From Polydactylus sextarius (Eukaryota; Chordata; Actinopteri; Polynemidae): a DNA stretch of 64,000 bases. Of the stretch, positions 12,059 through 22,424 are shown piece by piece (position 1 is the first letter of the stretch; each line of letters begins with the position of its first letter). A program made the position numbers and the translations under genes. Below the pieces are notes generated by a model that was not told where the DNA came from, made no database searches, and saw only the letters and a program-made list of their open reading frames with translations. Where the stretch lies: the NCBI GenBank assembly GCA_016801845.1, contig CM028920.1, positions 447,001-511,000 of the forward strand, in the 5' to 3' direction.

Positions 12059-12082
12059 AAGAGAGAGAGAGAGAGAGAGAGA
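12059..12082. repeat. (GA)n microsatellite
   Basis: About 12 GA dinucleotides in tandem. Confidence 0.85.
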
Positions 12083-12230
12083 CAGATTTAAGAGACCACC
12101 GGTAGGAGATGAATTGCCCCAGGCCAGGGCCTCTATCAGAGAAAAGGAAATCTGCTGAAATCAATTCTACTGCTGATGTTTTGTTTCTCTACAGAGGTAA
12201 TGTGAGGGCTTGGCATAATTATCATCTTAT

Positions 12231-12558
12231 TAAAGGGTAACTCACACATTATACACACCCACATGCACATTTAAACCTATATTCTACTATTATAAATATT
12301 TGAGTGCTGTCAGTTGCCAAAAAATGAAACAAATAGGTGCTGTGTTAGGGTAGATATCACAGTATTGGCGAGCCTGGCCAGGCAGCTAATAAGCTAAGTG
12401 ATAGGGGCGGGTTGCTAACATCAAAGTAAATGGCATTTTTTTGTGTCACTAAAGACACTGTACATCTCTTTTTAAGCCCTGTGTAACACAGCCAGGAGTC
12501 TTATGAATATAACAACGCAACAGTATAAAACAAGCGTTTAATTGGGCTGTCACACACA
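12231..12558 (+). mobile_element. MITE-like dispersed repeat, copy 1
   Basis: It begins TAAAGGGTAACTC and contains TTGCCAAAAAATGAAACAAA, CTGGCCAGGCAGCTAATAAG, GTGTCACTAAAGACACTGTA and TTTAATTGGGCTGTCACAC. The same order of blocks occurs in reverse at 36393-36725. The Tc1-like element at 12561 starts at a TA inside its last shared block, so the right half is missing here. The superfamily is not clear from the sequence. Confidence 0.65.
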
Positions 12559-13272
12559 TACACTATGTTGCCGAAATTATTGGGCAACCTCTCCAAATCA
12601 TGGAATTAATGCGTTCTAATCACTTCTATTATATAGCTACAGGTGTATAAAATCAAGCACCTAGGCATGCAAATGGATTCTACAAGCATTTCTGAAAGAA
12701 TGGGTCACCCTCAGGAGCTTAATGCATTCAAGTGTGTTACTGTGATAGGATGCCACCTGTGCAGTAAGTCCATTTGTGAAATTTTGTTGCTGATAAATAT
12801 TCCATGGTCAAGAAATAGTATAACAAAGTGAAAAAAATTGGGAACAACATCAAATCAGCCACCAATCAGCCATCAGCCAAGTGGTAGGCCACAGATGACC
12901 AACTTTCTACAGTCAATAGCTACAGTCATATAAACTTCATGTGGCCTTCAGATTAGCTCAAGAACAGTCAGTAGAGAGCTTCACAGAATGGGTTTCCATG
13001 GCCAAACAACTGGATCCAAGGTTTAAATTACCAAGTGCAATGAAAAATGTTGGATACAGTGCTGTAAGCTTGCCACCACTGGACTCTAAAACAGTGGTAC
13101 TTGCCTGGCTACTTTGTGCCAAATGTAAAGTTTGATGGAGGCATGGTTATGGTTTAGTTGTTTTTCAGGGGTTGGGCTTGGTCCCATAGTTCCAGTGAAA
13201 GGAACTCTCAGTGTTTCAGCATACCAAGACATCTTGGTCAATGTTATGTTCCCACCTTTGTGGGAATAGTTT

Positions 13273-14204
13273 CAATTTAATTCAATTTATTTCATTTGTA
13301 TAGCACCATAAACCATAAAAACGTTTATCTCAAGGCACTTTACACAGAGAAACCCAACATTTCCACAATGAGCAAGCGCTTGGCGACAATGGAGAGGAAA
13401 AACTCCCTTTTAACAGGAAGAAACTTCCAGCAGAACCAGACACAGAATGGATGGTCATCTGCCTTGACCGGTTGGAGTGAAATGAAAACAGGGAAAAGAG
13501 AAAGAGAAGAGACAGAGGAAAGGGAGGGGAGGACGACGGGGGAGAGGAGGAGGAAGAGAAGAGGGAGACCAGGAAGAGACGGTAGAGACTAGATATTAGT
13601 AGATAACTAGATAGTAGTTGTTAAAGTAAAATTATCATTACAATTAATATTACAATAATAATAATGATGATGATGGTGATGAAGATGAAAATGATGATGT
13701 CCTCAAAGAATTAGAATCCAACTGCTCTGGAGTCAAAACTACCTGAAAAAGAGAAGGAGGGTGGGGGACACACAACTGCAAGAGAGAGCAGGTGAGTGTT
13801 AATAATATGTAATATTTTGATAATAAAGACATGAAGTGTGAGGGAGAGACAGAGACATGAGTCCCCCAGCAGTCTAATCCTATAGCAGCTTAACTAAAGG
13901 ATGGTTCAGGCAGGCCCGTGTCCCACCTGGACCATCCTTAAAGTAGAGATAGATTTATCAGATGCAAGATGGACATGTCAACCAAAGGTAGGACGTCTTT
14001 AAACAGCCTGGTTGGAACAGGGTCTAAGAGACAAGTCGTTGGTCTGGATGAAGAAATGGTTGTAGTCAGTTCAGAGAGATCTATGGGAGAAAAACTGTCC
14101 AGATAAAAGTCAGCTGTTAATGCTGATTCCAAGTCTACTGCACTGGGTGAAATAGTACCAGAAGTGGGAAGGAGGTAACTAATTTTATCTCTGATGAGTC
14201 TGAG
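13273..14204 (-). mobile_element. LINE-2 retrotransposon copy inserted in the Tc1-like element
   Basis: Read on the minus strand, it starts within ORF2 just before the reverse transcriptase and then jumps to a 3' untranslated region holding CCTGTTAAAAGGGAGTTTTT, CTCATTGTGG..GTTGGGTTTC and AAGTGCCTTGAGATAA. It finishes with the AAATTGAATTAAATTGAAA tail at 13273. That tail is typical of fish LINE-2 elements. The copy is 5'-truncated and lacks the reverse-transcriptase core. Confidence 0.82.
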
Positions 14205-14205
14205 G
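13938..14205 (-). pseudogene. LINE-2 ORF2 fragment
   Basis: The minus-strand translation contains LIRDKISYLLPTSGTISPSA, SALTADFYLDSFSPIDLSEL and LLDPVPTRLFKDVLPLV. This is the linker and first conserved block ('KPTTCLLDPVPTRLFK') at the entry to LINE-2 reverse transcriptase. The first residues of the open frame come from the Tc1-like element, marking the junction. The polymerase motifs themselves are absent. Confidence 0.8.
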
Positions 14206-14389
14206 ATGGCCCTTTCCTGTTCCAACATGACAGTGCACCAGTTGACAAAGCAATGTTTATAAAGTTATAGATGAGTGAGTTTGGTGTGATGGAACTTGAT
14301 TGGCCTGTACAGAGCCCTGACCTCAAGCTGATAGAACACCTCTTGGATGAATTAGAGCAGAGACTGCAAGCCAGGCTGTCTCACAATTG

Positions 14390-15280
14390 TTTTTCAATTT
14401 CAGAACAATGATACAAATTGGTCTAACCAATCCTATCCTCATCACTTATCACACCTCCACTTTCTGTTGCCACTCCACAGAGGAAACTGTGATGGAGCAG
14501 GCTATTTTTTTGGTCTGGAATTCTGATAAACATCACTGACAGCAATTCTTCAGAGTAATGTAAAAATGATCAGTTATGTGAAAAAAATATTGAAATACCT
14601 CCACCTATGGTCAAGAGCAACCTGATTATCACATTTAAAAATGTATCTGTGTAAGACACATGTAAAACACAAGGATGAGAGCACTGTATGGATGAGCCAG
14701 CTCCTTCATCTGCTAATAAACTCAGCAAGCAACTAATTAATGAGCAGTGTAGACAGCTGACTGACTTACCAACCGACAGCTCATAAAAACAGTGACTGAT
14801 GAGCAAGTCAAACCAATAAAATCATTAATCAGCAGCTAACTGACAAATTAATTTCCAACCAACTGACTGCCAAACCATAAGATGAGTGTATCAATGCTAA
14901 TCAGTCTGGTGGATGGAAAACCTCCTCATTCCTCCTCAGTCCTCGAGAATGACTGGCTATCATTTCTGATCTGTGAGATATTACATTGCTGCTGTGGTTG
15001 CAGCCTGTTGTCACACTGAGCGGCAGTTGAATATGTGTCAGCTATCAGACACATGACATTAGCAGCCTCTGTCTGTCCATTGAACCAAGCCTCATCTCCA
15101 GCCTTTAGTATGTCCCTTTCATAAGCTTCCTGTGGGTGAAGAGAACTCCCTCTCCCAGACAGCGCAAAAACAAAAGGGCCTAGCACAATATGCTAACACA
15201 CGGAATAACATATCTGATAACATAAATAGACAATACAAACCTCCTGTCAATCATACCAGTGAACATCTGTCCTATTTTTT
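14390..15280. other. Unassigned noncoding DNA
   Basis: The open frame at 14926-15341 shows no similarity that I recognise. Confidence 0.5.
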
Positions 15281-15324
15281 TCTACCTCTGTGTTTTATGC
15301 TATTTTATTTTCTTGTTTTTAAAT

Positions 15325-15373
15325 ATACTGGGCTGCTATGACAACCTAATTTCCCCTCTGGGATGAATAAAGT
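15325..15373 (+). repeat. Retroposon 3' tail preceding the microsatellite
   Basis: TAATTTCCCCTCTGGGATGA followed by ATAAAGT is the usual 3' end of several fish LINE families, which then run into (ATCT)n. It suggests the microsatellite grew from a retroposon tail. Confidence 0.5.
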
Positions 15374-15374
15374 C

Positions 15375-15442
<68 letters not shown>

Positions 15443-15455
15443 GTCTATCTGTCTA

Positions 15456-15494
<39 letters not shown>

Positions 15495-15518
15495 GCCTGC
15501 CTGCCTGCCTGTCTATCT
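15374..15518. repeat. Compound (ATCT)n/(GTCT)n/(GCCT)n microsatellite
   Basis: About 145 bp of tetranucleotides, passing from pure ATCT to alternating GTCT/ATCT, then GTCT, then GCCT. The graded change suggests successive point mutation and expansion of one array. Confidence 0.95.
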
Positions 15519-15529
15519 TAGCTTACAAA

Positions 15530-16700
15530 AAAAAGTTAGATAATACATAGTAACTCACAGGGTATCGTCACTCACTCACATAACAATCCTGAAAAATTAA
15601 CTTACCAGGCTATTTACAAATTTTGTGAGATTATAACTCAGGGCTCTGTGAAACACATTAGGCTACACTTCCAGTAAGCACACTGATTTTTCACAACTGC
15701 CTCAAGCTTCTGTCAAGCAGTTTGTACCTTGGTGGTATTAGATGTCCTCAGTCCTTCATCATCTAACATAAATATTTGATTCCATCATGAGCTCCAACAG
15801 ACAATGTACAATGATGCAGCAGATGCAGCAAGTTTTTGTTAATGCACCGAAATACAGCTGAAAATATGAAGATCATAAATCTACTGTGCACAAATATCAC
15901 AATATAAGTATCATGCTCATCTGCTAATGTTTCAACCCACAGTTATATATCCATACATATGGACACAGTCTGCTAGACCTGATATGCATTAACTGAATAA
16001 CTGAGTGATAAAGTGATGCATCATCTGTTCAGCTCAACTGTAACTGACTCGCTGATGTTTCAGAGCAGTTCCTGAACTGTGTCTGTGCGTGTAGGCGCAA
16101 GTTTATATCTATGTATTTAGTGTGGGTGTTTGCTCAGTCAGTTTCTTGTTTCTTCTCTATGACTATGTATACAACTGCTTTAAACACAGCAGAGATGACT
16201 CATCATGTGGGTGTTTTTGTGCATCATCTCTTGCTACAGCATTATGACCTAGGTGTGTAACTTTTTGTGTGAGTCTGTGTGCTTGTTTTGCAGGTGAAGG
16301 CCAAGGGAGATGAACTGTGCTCAACAATTGTTTATAGTTCATTTGCTCCTTTCACAGACCACTGTGTGTTTGCCAGCGGCTGAGGTGACTGCAGCAGTTG
16401 GTCTTAATGCAGCGTGCGCCATCAGCATCCCAGTGCACACCACAGCCAGGATGTGAACCAAGTGACGCTGCTGGCCACTTTCTCAACTTGACCACAAGTT
16501 TAAGAAGCTTCAAAGACCAAATAATGAGTACAAGTTGTTGTTGTTCCAATTGTTGTTTTAACACAACAGTGATCTGTTAGTGATCTGTTGAGGGGGTATC
16601 ATGTTTCTTGTTTTGCACATAAAATTAATCTGGTAGTGAGAAATGCAACTTAGTTGCCTGAAATACAACATTTTAAAAGGTAAAAATATCTCAGAAGTGG
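15530..16700. other. Unassigned noncoding DNA
   Basis: No feature that I can support. The end may contain decayed 5' parts of the hAT element that follows. Confidence 0.45.
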
Positions 16701-16732
16701 CCTCTGTAAAGCTGTGTTAGGTGAAGTGGCAG

Positions 16733-17705
16733 ATGGAACAAGCCCAGCTGTGGCCGAAACAAGATGTTGTGACTCGCTGGAACACAACTTTTTACATGGT
16801 CCAGCGCATCTTGTAGATCATCATCACCACACTGATGCTGGTTAACCTGGATCTACCAGTGTTAAGCACTGTGGAATGGAAGGTGATGGAGACTCTAAAG
16901 GATATTGGACAGTCTGCGATACCTGGCAGCCTTTTGAGAAGGTCACTGTGGAGATGAGCTCAGAGAGGTATGTAATGTAAAATATAAACATTTTTTCCAC
17001 ATTATATTATTGCTAAAGTTTTTGTAGAAATTGTGTTACAAACATTACATTACATTACATATTGTTTCACTGTTGTGAAACAATGTGCTTTTCATTGCAT
17101 AGGGCACGAGGAAAAGAATTATTGCCCACTTGCAGAGATCCCCATCCAGTGCAACAAAGAGGACTGATCAACACTCTCCATTCTGAATTGGGAAAACAAT
17201 TTGGAAATGTTGAATGTTACTGGCTGACTACAATTTATGAACCATGGTTCAAGAAGCATGCCTTTGTTTATGAGCAGTATGCAGAGGATGCCATTCAAAG
17301 AGTGGTGGCAGTTAAATCACTGGTATCATCATCATCAGCATCATCAACAACCACAGAGGAGAGAGAGAGTGATAGAGCTGCAATCCCTCAAAGTGAGACT
17401 GAGGCCCTAGTTTGGGCTGACTTTGAGGAGAGGTGACATGCTTACGTTCAAGTGTGCAGAACCCTCTTACTGATGCCATGCTAGCAGTGAAGGGGTTCTC
17501 GTATGAACAGCTCATCTCCTACGCAGCTGATCCCTTGGAGTGGTGGAGGATTAGGCCAGTTTTGTACAAGAAAATGCACAGAGTCATAAAAAAACAAGGC
17601 TCTGCTTTGTGGCCACCTCGATGCCATCAGAGCAGATTTTTTCCAAAACTGGACAAATCATCTCAGACAGGCTCAGCACGTCAAAAGGTCAAGCTGGCAT
17701 TTTAA
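16733..17705 (+). pseudogene. hAT transposase relic with a preserved intron
   Basis: The first block (16755-16969) reads QDVVTRWNTTFYMVQRILE-like sequence (one stop inside) and ends in STVEWKVMETLKDIG and FEKVTVEMSSER. This is the conserved 'D.pTRWNST..Ml.Ril' region of hAT transposases. An intron with canonical ends follows (GTATGTAATG at 16970, TTTCATTGCATAG up to 17101). The second block (17102-17435) continues in frame with RDPHPVQQRGLINTLHSELG. After a frameshift, a third block (17433-17705) carries ADPLEWWRI and, in another frame near 17640, FSKTGQIISDRL: the C-terminal dimerisation region. No ends were located. It resembles the ZBED-like branch. Confidence 0.75.
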
Positions 17706-17709
17706 AATG

Positions 17710-18830
17710 CTAACCCATAAAGCAATTCCGTGTGTATAGTTACACTACTTCTATATAGCTGTAGGCATGTCTTACTCTTATGTTTCAGTTGCACACATTG
17801 CTTGTTTACTTCAACTGGTGTTTTTATTTTTAACATTTAATTCTTAGCCTATATGCTCAGCAGTTTGAACATTTTGCACTTTTTGCCCTTTTCTTCCATT
17901 TGCTGTTGTTCTTATATTTAACAGCAGCAGAGGGTGTTGGGCTGAGAGAAACACTGTTGTTGGTGAATAGTGACAACCACAAACAACACATCCCTGTACT
18001 CTGTTGCTGGCAGATTTATTTTCCACACCTGGAGCCCCACCTTTCCTCATGCTCTACTCACTTTATTACACAGAAGCCATTTTGAAATGCAAAGCAGCTC
18101 TGTTAGTAGCAGTCATTTCTGTGATAACACTCCACAATCAACCACTGTCCTCAAGAAACACAATTAATGATTAATTAAGTGTGTTAACTGTGTGAACTTT
18201 AGCTGCACGCTTGTTTCTGAACTGATTACAAATGAGTCGTAAACTGCAACCTTCAATTAAAGGTCAGCCCCATAAAATATTTTCCAACTGTTTTGTCAAC
18301 TAATTAGACTTTAGTCACTTTCATTTTGAAACTGTCTCTGGTCTCTTCCAGTGCTTCTGTTAGAAATTCATGAATAATTTATTTAAGTTATAACACTTTT
18401 AATATGGCAGTAAAACTGCCAGACTCCACACTAGAATACTGGGATTTGTTTATCTATTTTCTTTACCAATTTATTTATGTTATTGTAGAGATCAGCACAA
18501 TAACATAGTAACCATGACCTGTGATATAAAATTAATGTTTTTGTCAACAGAGTTTGATGGCTTTCATTAGAGTGATACAATGACTGTGATTTTAAAGAAG
18601 GGTTTTGTGAAATGCTTATTACATAATTTGTTGCCTTTTCCAATCATTTCAGGGACGAGGTCCTGCAACATGTTTTAGTTTCTGCTCAGGAGGTGATTTA
18701 AAATACAATACTTCCAGGTGCTAGCACAGCTTGTCAATCACAGCCAGAGTCACATGACAATAATATCAGCTATAATAAATTTGAATGCATTTCCTGTCAA
18801 TTTGAGGCACTGACCAGCTTGTCTACACTC
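17710..18830. other. Unassigned noncoding DNA
   Basis: No feature recognised. Confidence 0.5.
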
Positions 18831-18849
18831 TGGCAAGGTCTTGATTCTC

Positions 18850-19060
18850 TGTCATGATGACAGCTTCTACTCTTTATGCTTCAAATCAAGATAGACAAAA
18901 TTGTTTCTTTTGTGGAAAATCTGATCATATGTCCAAACAATGAAATATCTTTTTTGAAAAGTTGAAAAAACAAGTTGCCAAGGATTGTCACACTAAAGGC
19001 ATTTTTTGTGAAAACTGTAACAGATGTCACCACAAAGTTCTTTTCTCCTATGATTGAAAT
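18850..19060 (+). pseudogene. BEL/Pao Gag zinc-knuckle fragment
   Basis: At 18902-18943 the translation is CFFCGKSDHMSKQ and then a stop where the fourth metal ligand (Cys) belongs, so the CCHC knuckle has lost its last residue. Downstream FCENCNRCHHK (about 19006-19038) fits the second Cys/His cluster in BEL/Pao Gag. Zinc knuckles of this kind bind the element's RNA. Confidence 0.7.
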
Positions 19061-19112
19061 GAATTGACAAACAAAATTAAGACATCAGATACAGTAATTT
19101 CTGTTTTACCGA

Positions 19113-19757
19113 GTGAATCAAAGAGAGAGACAGTCCTCCTCCAAACTGCAACAGTGGATAGAGACTCCAGTGGAAAGGCAACTCACTCATTGTCTATTAG
19201 ATGGAGGAAGTCAGCGCAGCTTTGTGCGTCAAGATATATCTTATGTGCTTAATCTTCCTAAAATAGGTGAAGAGATTCTGAGATTACACACATTTGGCTC
19301 GAGTGAACCAAAGCACATAACTTGTAATAAAATAAAGCTAATATTGAGTAACATAAGAAATGGCCAACGTCTAAAAATGGATGTCCTAGAAATATCTCGT
19401 GTGTGTCCTATCATGAAAGTCGCAAGAAAGGAGTTATGTAGAGATCTGGAGTACAAAGGCATGCAACTTGCTGACACAGTTGTGGAGTGGAGATGCAGGA
19501 AAGGAGTACTAATTGGAGGTGATCATTATTGTAAAGTTGTGTCTGGGAAATTGGAACGTCTCTCTGAGCAACTAGTTACATTAGACAGCAAAATCGGTTG
19601 GGTCATACAAGGAACTATGTCCAAGCTGAATAAAACTTCTGACCAAGAAATCGCAGACATTGGAATGCTGTATGTGAGTGTTGGGCTGGAAGAAAAAATA
19701 AGTCACACACTGCGCTCCTTCTTGGAAACTGAATCCAGCTGCGTCCCAAATATTTGA
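19113..19757 (+). pseudogene. BEL/Pao aspartic protease region
   Basis: The 214-codon frame contains LLDGGSQRSFVRQDIS at about residue 28, the BEL/Pao protease active-site block. The usual form is D-S/T-G-S; here the second residue is Gly. Later, VLIGGDHYCKVV (about residue 130) and KIGWVIQGT match the flap and end of this domain. The frame then runs through QEIADIGMLYVSVGLEEK and stops at 19757, where the reverse transcriptase should begin. It cleaved the element's polyprotein. Confidence 0.78.
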
Positions 19758-20808
19758 TCCTGTGGGATTTCTCTCCCCTTTTACCACCAGAGTAAAATGT
19801 CCTCTCCAAAAAATGTGGGAATGTGGACTGGAATGGGATAATGAGCTGCCTGAAGATCTTGCAAAGCTGTGGCATCATTGGTGCAAAGATCTACCTGACA
19901 TTGCAAATATTAAAATCTCCAGATGTTATCATACAATGCTTTTGAAGCAGGATGCATCTGTGCAATGGGGGGTGCATGTCTTCATTGATGCCAGTAAAAG
20001 TGCATATTGCACAGCTGCCTATCTACGTGTCATTCCAGAAGATGGTGAGTGTATTGTAACTCTTATAACTTCTAAAACAAGAGTAGCTCCACTTAAGAAA
20101 GTTACTTTACCCAGACTTGAATTACTTGCCACTCTTATTGGAGGTGGACTTAGAAGTTATATTGTCACACATCTGTACATGGAAAAGAGTCAAGTTAAAC
20201 TGTAGACTGACTCAATGATAACTTTGTCCTGGATAAAGAGTTCTGCTAAACCGTGGAGACCCTTTGTTGAAAACAGAGTCCAAGAAATACAAAGTTTAAC
20301 TTCTCCAGCACAGTGGCATCATTGCAGAGGAAGTGACAATCCTGCAGATGTTGCTACTAGAGGAGTCAGTGTAAACCAATTGAAAGAAAATGCATTGTGG
20401 TGGACAGGTCCAATCTGGCTCAAACAAAGAGAACTACAGTTCTGTGCAATCGAACCTGAACCACATGTGAGTGCTGAAGTTGTAAGTGAAAATATGTCTG
20501 TCATTGAAGTAGCAAAGCTGACCTGTTCTCAAAATGCAACAGAAAGTGAAATGCTGGAGTTGAAAAATTATAGTAACCTCAATAGAGTGTTACATGTGAC
20601 TGCTTGGATTAAAACATTCATTCACAATGCTAAAGAGAAAACTAAACTTACTGGAGCATTGACAGCTGAGAAAATCTCTGATGCAAAGCGGTACTGGATC
20701 CAGGTAACGCAGAGGAAAAGTTTCTTCCATGAAATCTCCAGAATAAAAACAAGTCAAGAAATCTCCCTCCCGTCTAAAATCCAGCCTCTCAACCCTTTTT
20801 TGGGATGA
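19735..20808 (+). pseudogene. BEL/Pao RNase H region
   Basis: It starts with ASQIFDPVGFLSPFTTRVKC-type sequence, which in intact elements follows the reverse-transcriptase thumb. VFIDASKSAYCTAAYLRV (19980-20033) and KKVTLPRLELLATLIGGGLR (20095-20154) are the RNase H blocks that hold the first catalytic Asp and Glu. After a stop at about 20205, LSWIKSSAKPWRPFVENRVQ and GSDNPADVATRGV (20225-20370) complete the domain. The junction with the protease at about 19735-19757 is abrupt, showing a deletion of some 1.5 kb or more by family comparison. Confidence 0.78.
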
Positions 20809-20845
20809 TCAAGGAATTTTAAGCATTTAAAATGCAACCCAAGCT

Positions 20846-21370
20846 ATGCATTTGGAATTAATGTCTGATATGACTACAGAGAAATTCCTATTGGCTTTTA
20901 GACGGTTTGTGTCAAGAAGAGGACTTTGTAAAAATATATATTCAGACAATACAAAGACTTTACACACACTTTACATACAAAGAACTCATGTGGAACTGAA
21001 TGTGCTGTGGGATTTTCTGTCATCTAAAGATGTTCAAGAATTCTTTGCAGAAAAGCGAATATCCTGGAAGTTCATTGTGGAAAAAGTCGCTTGGTGGGGT
21101 GGAATGTGGGAGAGACTGGTATGATCAGTGAAAACCTGCTTGTGCAAGGCATCTATGCATTATGAAGAAATTGAGACCATTCTGACAGAAGTAGAAGCTG
21201 TGGTTAATTCTCGTCCAATAACATTCACCCGCACAAGCTGTGAAGAACCCGTCCCACTATCTCCTTCCCATTTTTTGATTCCTCAGCGTCTGACAGCACT
21301 CCCTCCAGCTGTCATCATAACATCAGCTGTACCTGATGTGAACAAAACTCAGTTGTTGATGGAGATATAG
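20846..21370 (+). pseudogene. BEL/Pao integrase core
   Basis: MHLELMSDMTTEKFLLAFRR and FVSRRGLCKNIYSDNTKT carry the first catalytic Asp region and the second ('SDN'). WGGMWERLV follows, and after a stop at 21122, LTEVEAVVNSRPITF (about 21178-21222) gives the catalytic Glu and 'NSRP' signature. PVPLSPSHFLIPQRL completes it. The integrase would insert the cDNA copy into the genome; this one has at least two stops. Confidence 0.8.
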
Positions 21371-21474
21371 GCAACGTATTATGAAAATGTTTTGGTATAG
21401 ATGATGAAAAGAATATCTCTTAGAACTGAGATCTGCACATCTCTCATCACCTGTAAAAGGACCTTCAGACTTAA

Positions 21475-21605
21475 AGATTGGAGATGTTGCATTATTCCAT
21501 GAGGATAAACTGCCAAAGCATCTTTGGAAAATTGGCTGATTTACAGAAGTTTACTTGGGGAGGGATGGAAAAGTTCGCTCTTGTCTTGTTATGGTTCCTT
21601 CCAGG
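21475..21605 (+). pseudogene. BEL/Pao C-terminal domain of Pol
   Basis: Reads GDVALFHEDKLPKHLWKIG, a stop, then FTEVYLGRDGKVRSCLVMVP, which matches the small chromodomain-like tail after BEL/Pao integrase ('GD.V.i.......W.lg.v.....G.DG.vR'). Confidence 0.65.
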
Positions 21606-21774
21606 AATGTTCTGAGAAGACCTGTGCAATTGTTTTATTCTCTTGAACTTTATTAGTGATGAACTGACTGGAGTCACTCTCATCAGCCAGGAGTGTTGCA
21701 GCTATTCAGGTGCTCAAATCTAGCGCACCCTACCAGCAGTCCCAGCAGGTGTTATCAATGAGCCTGCTGGGGGG

Positions 21775-22057
21775 TGTGATCATTTTAAAATGTAAAAGTA
21801 AAATGCAAAGTAAAGAAAAATGTAGAAGCAAAACTCAACTCTCTCACATCAGCATAAGGCCAATCAAAGCAGTGCTTTTTGCAGTAGCAAAAAGAAAAAG
21901 AGGAAGCTCAGGTCTCAGGAAAAGAGCATGCTTGGTCCAGTTACTGTAGAGTATTGCTGTACCCACTACTGAAGTTAACAGTTGTAATAGTTGTTAATAG
22001 CTGCCAAACAAATAGCTCTACTTTGGCTCTGCAAAGATATTGGACTACAAGTAAAAA
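21775..22057 (+). repeat. Putative 3' LTR of the BEL/Pao element
   Basis: It begins TGTGATCATTTTAAAATG straight after a G-run and may end near AAAAATAACA at 22057. There is no second copy to confirm the limits, so this is inferred from position only. Confidence 0.38.
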
Positions 22058-22149
22058 TAACATAACTTTCTCTTGTGATCACCAGCATCACTGAGGATGG
22101 AGAGAATCAGCTTGCCTTTTACTCAACACAGTATTGAGCAAAGCATGTC

Positions 22150-22420
22150 AAGTGGTGCACCAGACTGAGAAAGATGTCTTAAGTCCTACCTATTTTTATC
22201 TATATTATTATTGCACTTTTTCACTATTTTTTCTTATAAAAAATAATCTTCTTTTGTTATTGCCTGTGAAGTCTTTGCTAAAAAAAAAAAAGTAAAATTC
22301 TAAATTCTGAGTGCTGTTCTAATCATTATAAAACTGTAACAGAGTGTTCCCCTCCTCATTTCACTGCATGTCTAAGTCTGTATCTCTGTACAAGTGACAA
22401 ATAAAGTCCATGAAACCCTG
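22150..22420 (+). repeat. Possible LINE 3' untranslated tail
   Basis: TTTTATCTATATTATTATTG...GCACTTTTTCACTATTTT, then TTCACTGCATG...GACAAATAAAG at 22398-22406, follows the layout of fish LINE 3' ends. No coding part is attached. Confidence 0.3.
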
Positions 22421-22424
22421 AAGT

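Larger units (their letters stand above)
12561..14385 (+). mobile_element. Tc1-like transposon (third family), split by a LINE-2
   Basis: It starts after TA (12559-12560) with CACTATGTTGCCGAAATTAT, a degraded Tc1-family terminus. The coding strand is plus. The element proper occupies 12561-13272 and 14205-14385; the stretch between is a LINE-2 inserted later. The two halves join within the 'LWE...GPFLFQHD' part of the catalytic core. The 3' inverted repeat was not found after 14385. Confidence 0.82.
12700..14385 (+). pseudogene. Tc1-like transposase, interrupted and decayed
   Basis: From the ATG at 12700 the protein reads MGHPQELNAFKCVTVIGCHL and then CSKSICEI, the first helix-turn-helix of this family. 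At 13125-13270 it reads CFSGVGLGPIVPVKGTLSVS and then AYQDILVNVMFPPLWE, the middle of the catalytic core. After the LINE-2 insertion it resumes at 14205 with GPFLFQHDSAPVDKAMF and DWPVQSPDLKLIEHLLDELE, which hold the second Asp region and the final 'DLN.IE'-type block. Internal stops and frame changes rule out function. Confidence 0.82.
18840..22057 (+). mobile_element. BEL/Pao LTR retrotransposon, defective, without reverse transcriptase
   Basis: Gag zinc-knuckle, protease, RNase H, integrase and C-terminal domains occur in BEL/Pao order on the plus strand, all broken by stops. The whole reverse transcriptase is missing between protease and RNase H. A GGGGGG polypurine stretch at 21769-21774 is followed by TGTGATCATTTT, a plausible start of the 3' LTR. 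No 5' LTR was found, so the left end is open. Confidence 0.82.

Noticed and set aside
13296..13592. 98-codon plus-strand frame rich in Glu and Arg
   Set aside because: It is the complement of a LINE-2 3' untranslated region.
15374..15518. Regular repeats resembling a CRISPR array
   Set aside because: It is an uninterrupted 4-bp microsatellite with no spacers, in a vertebrate genome.
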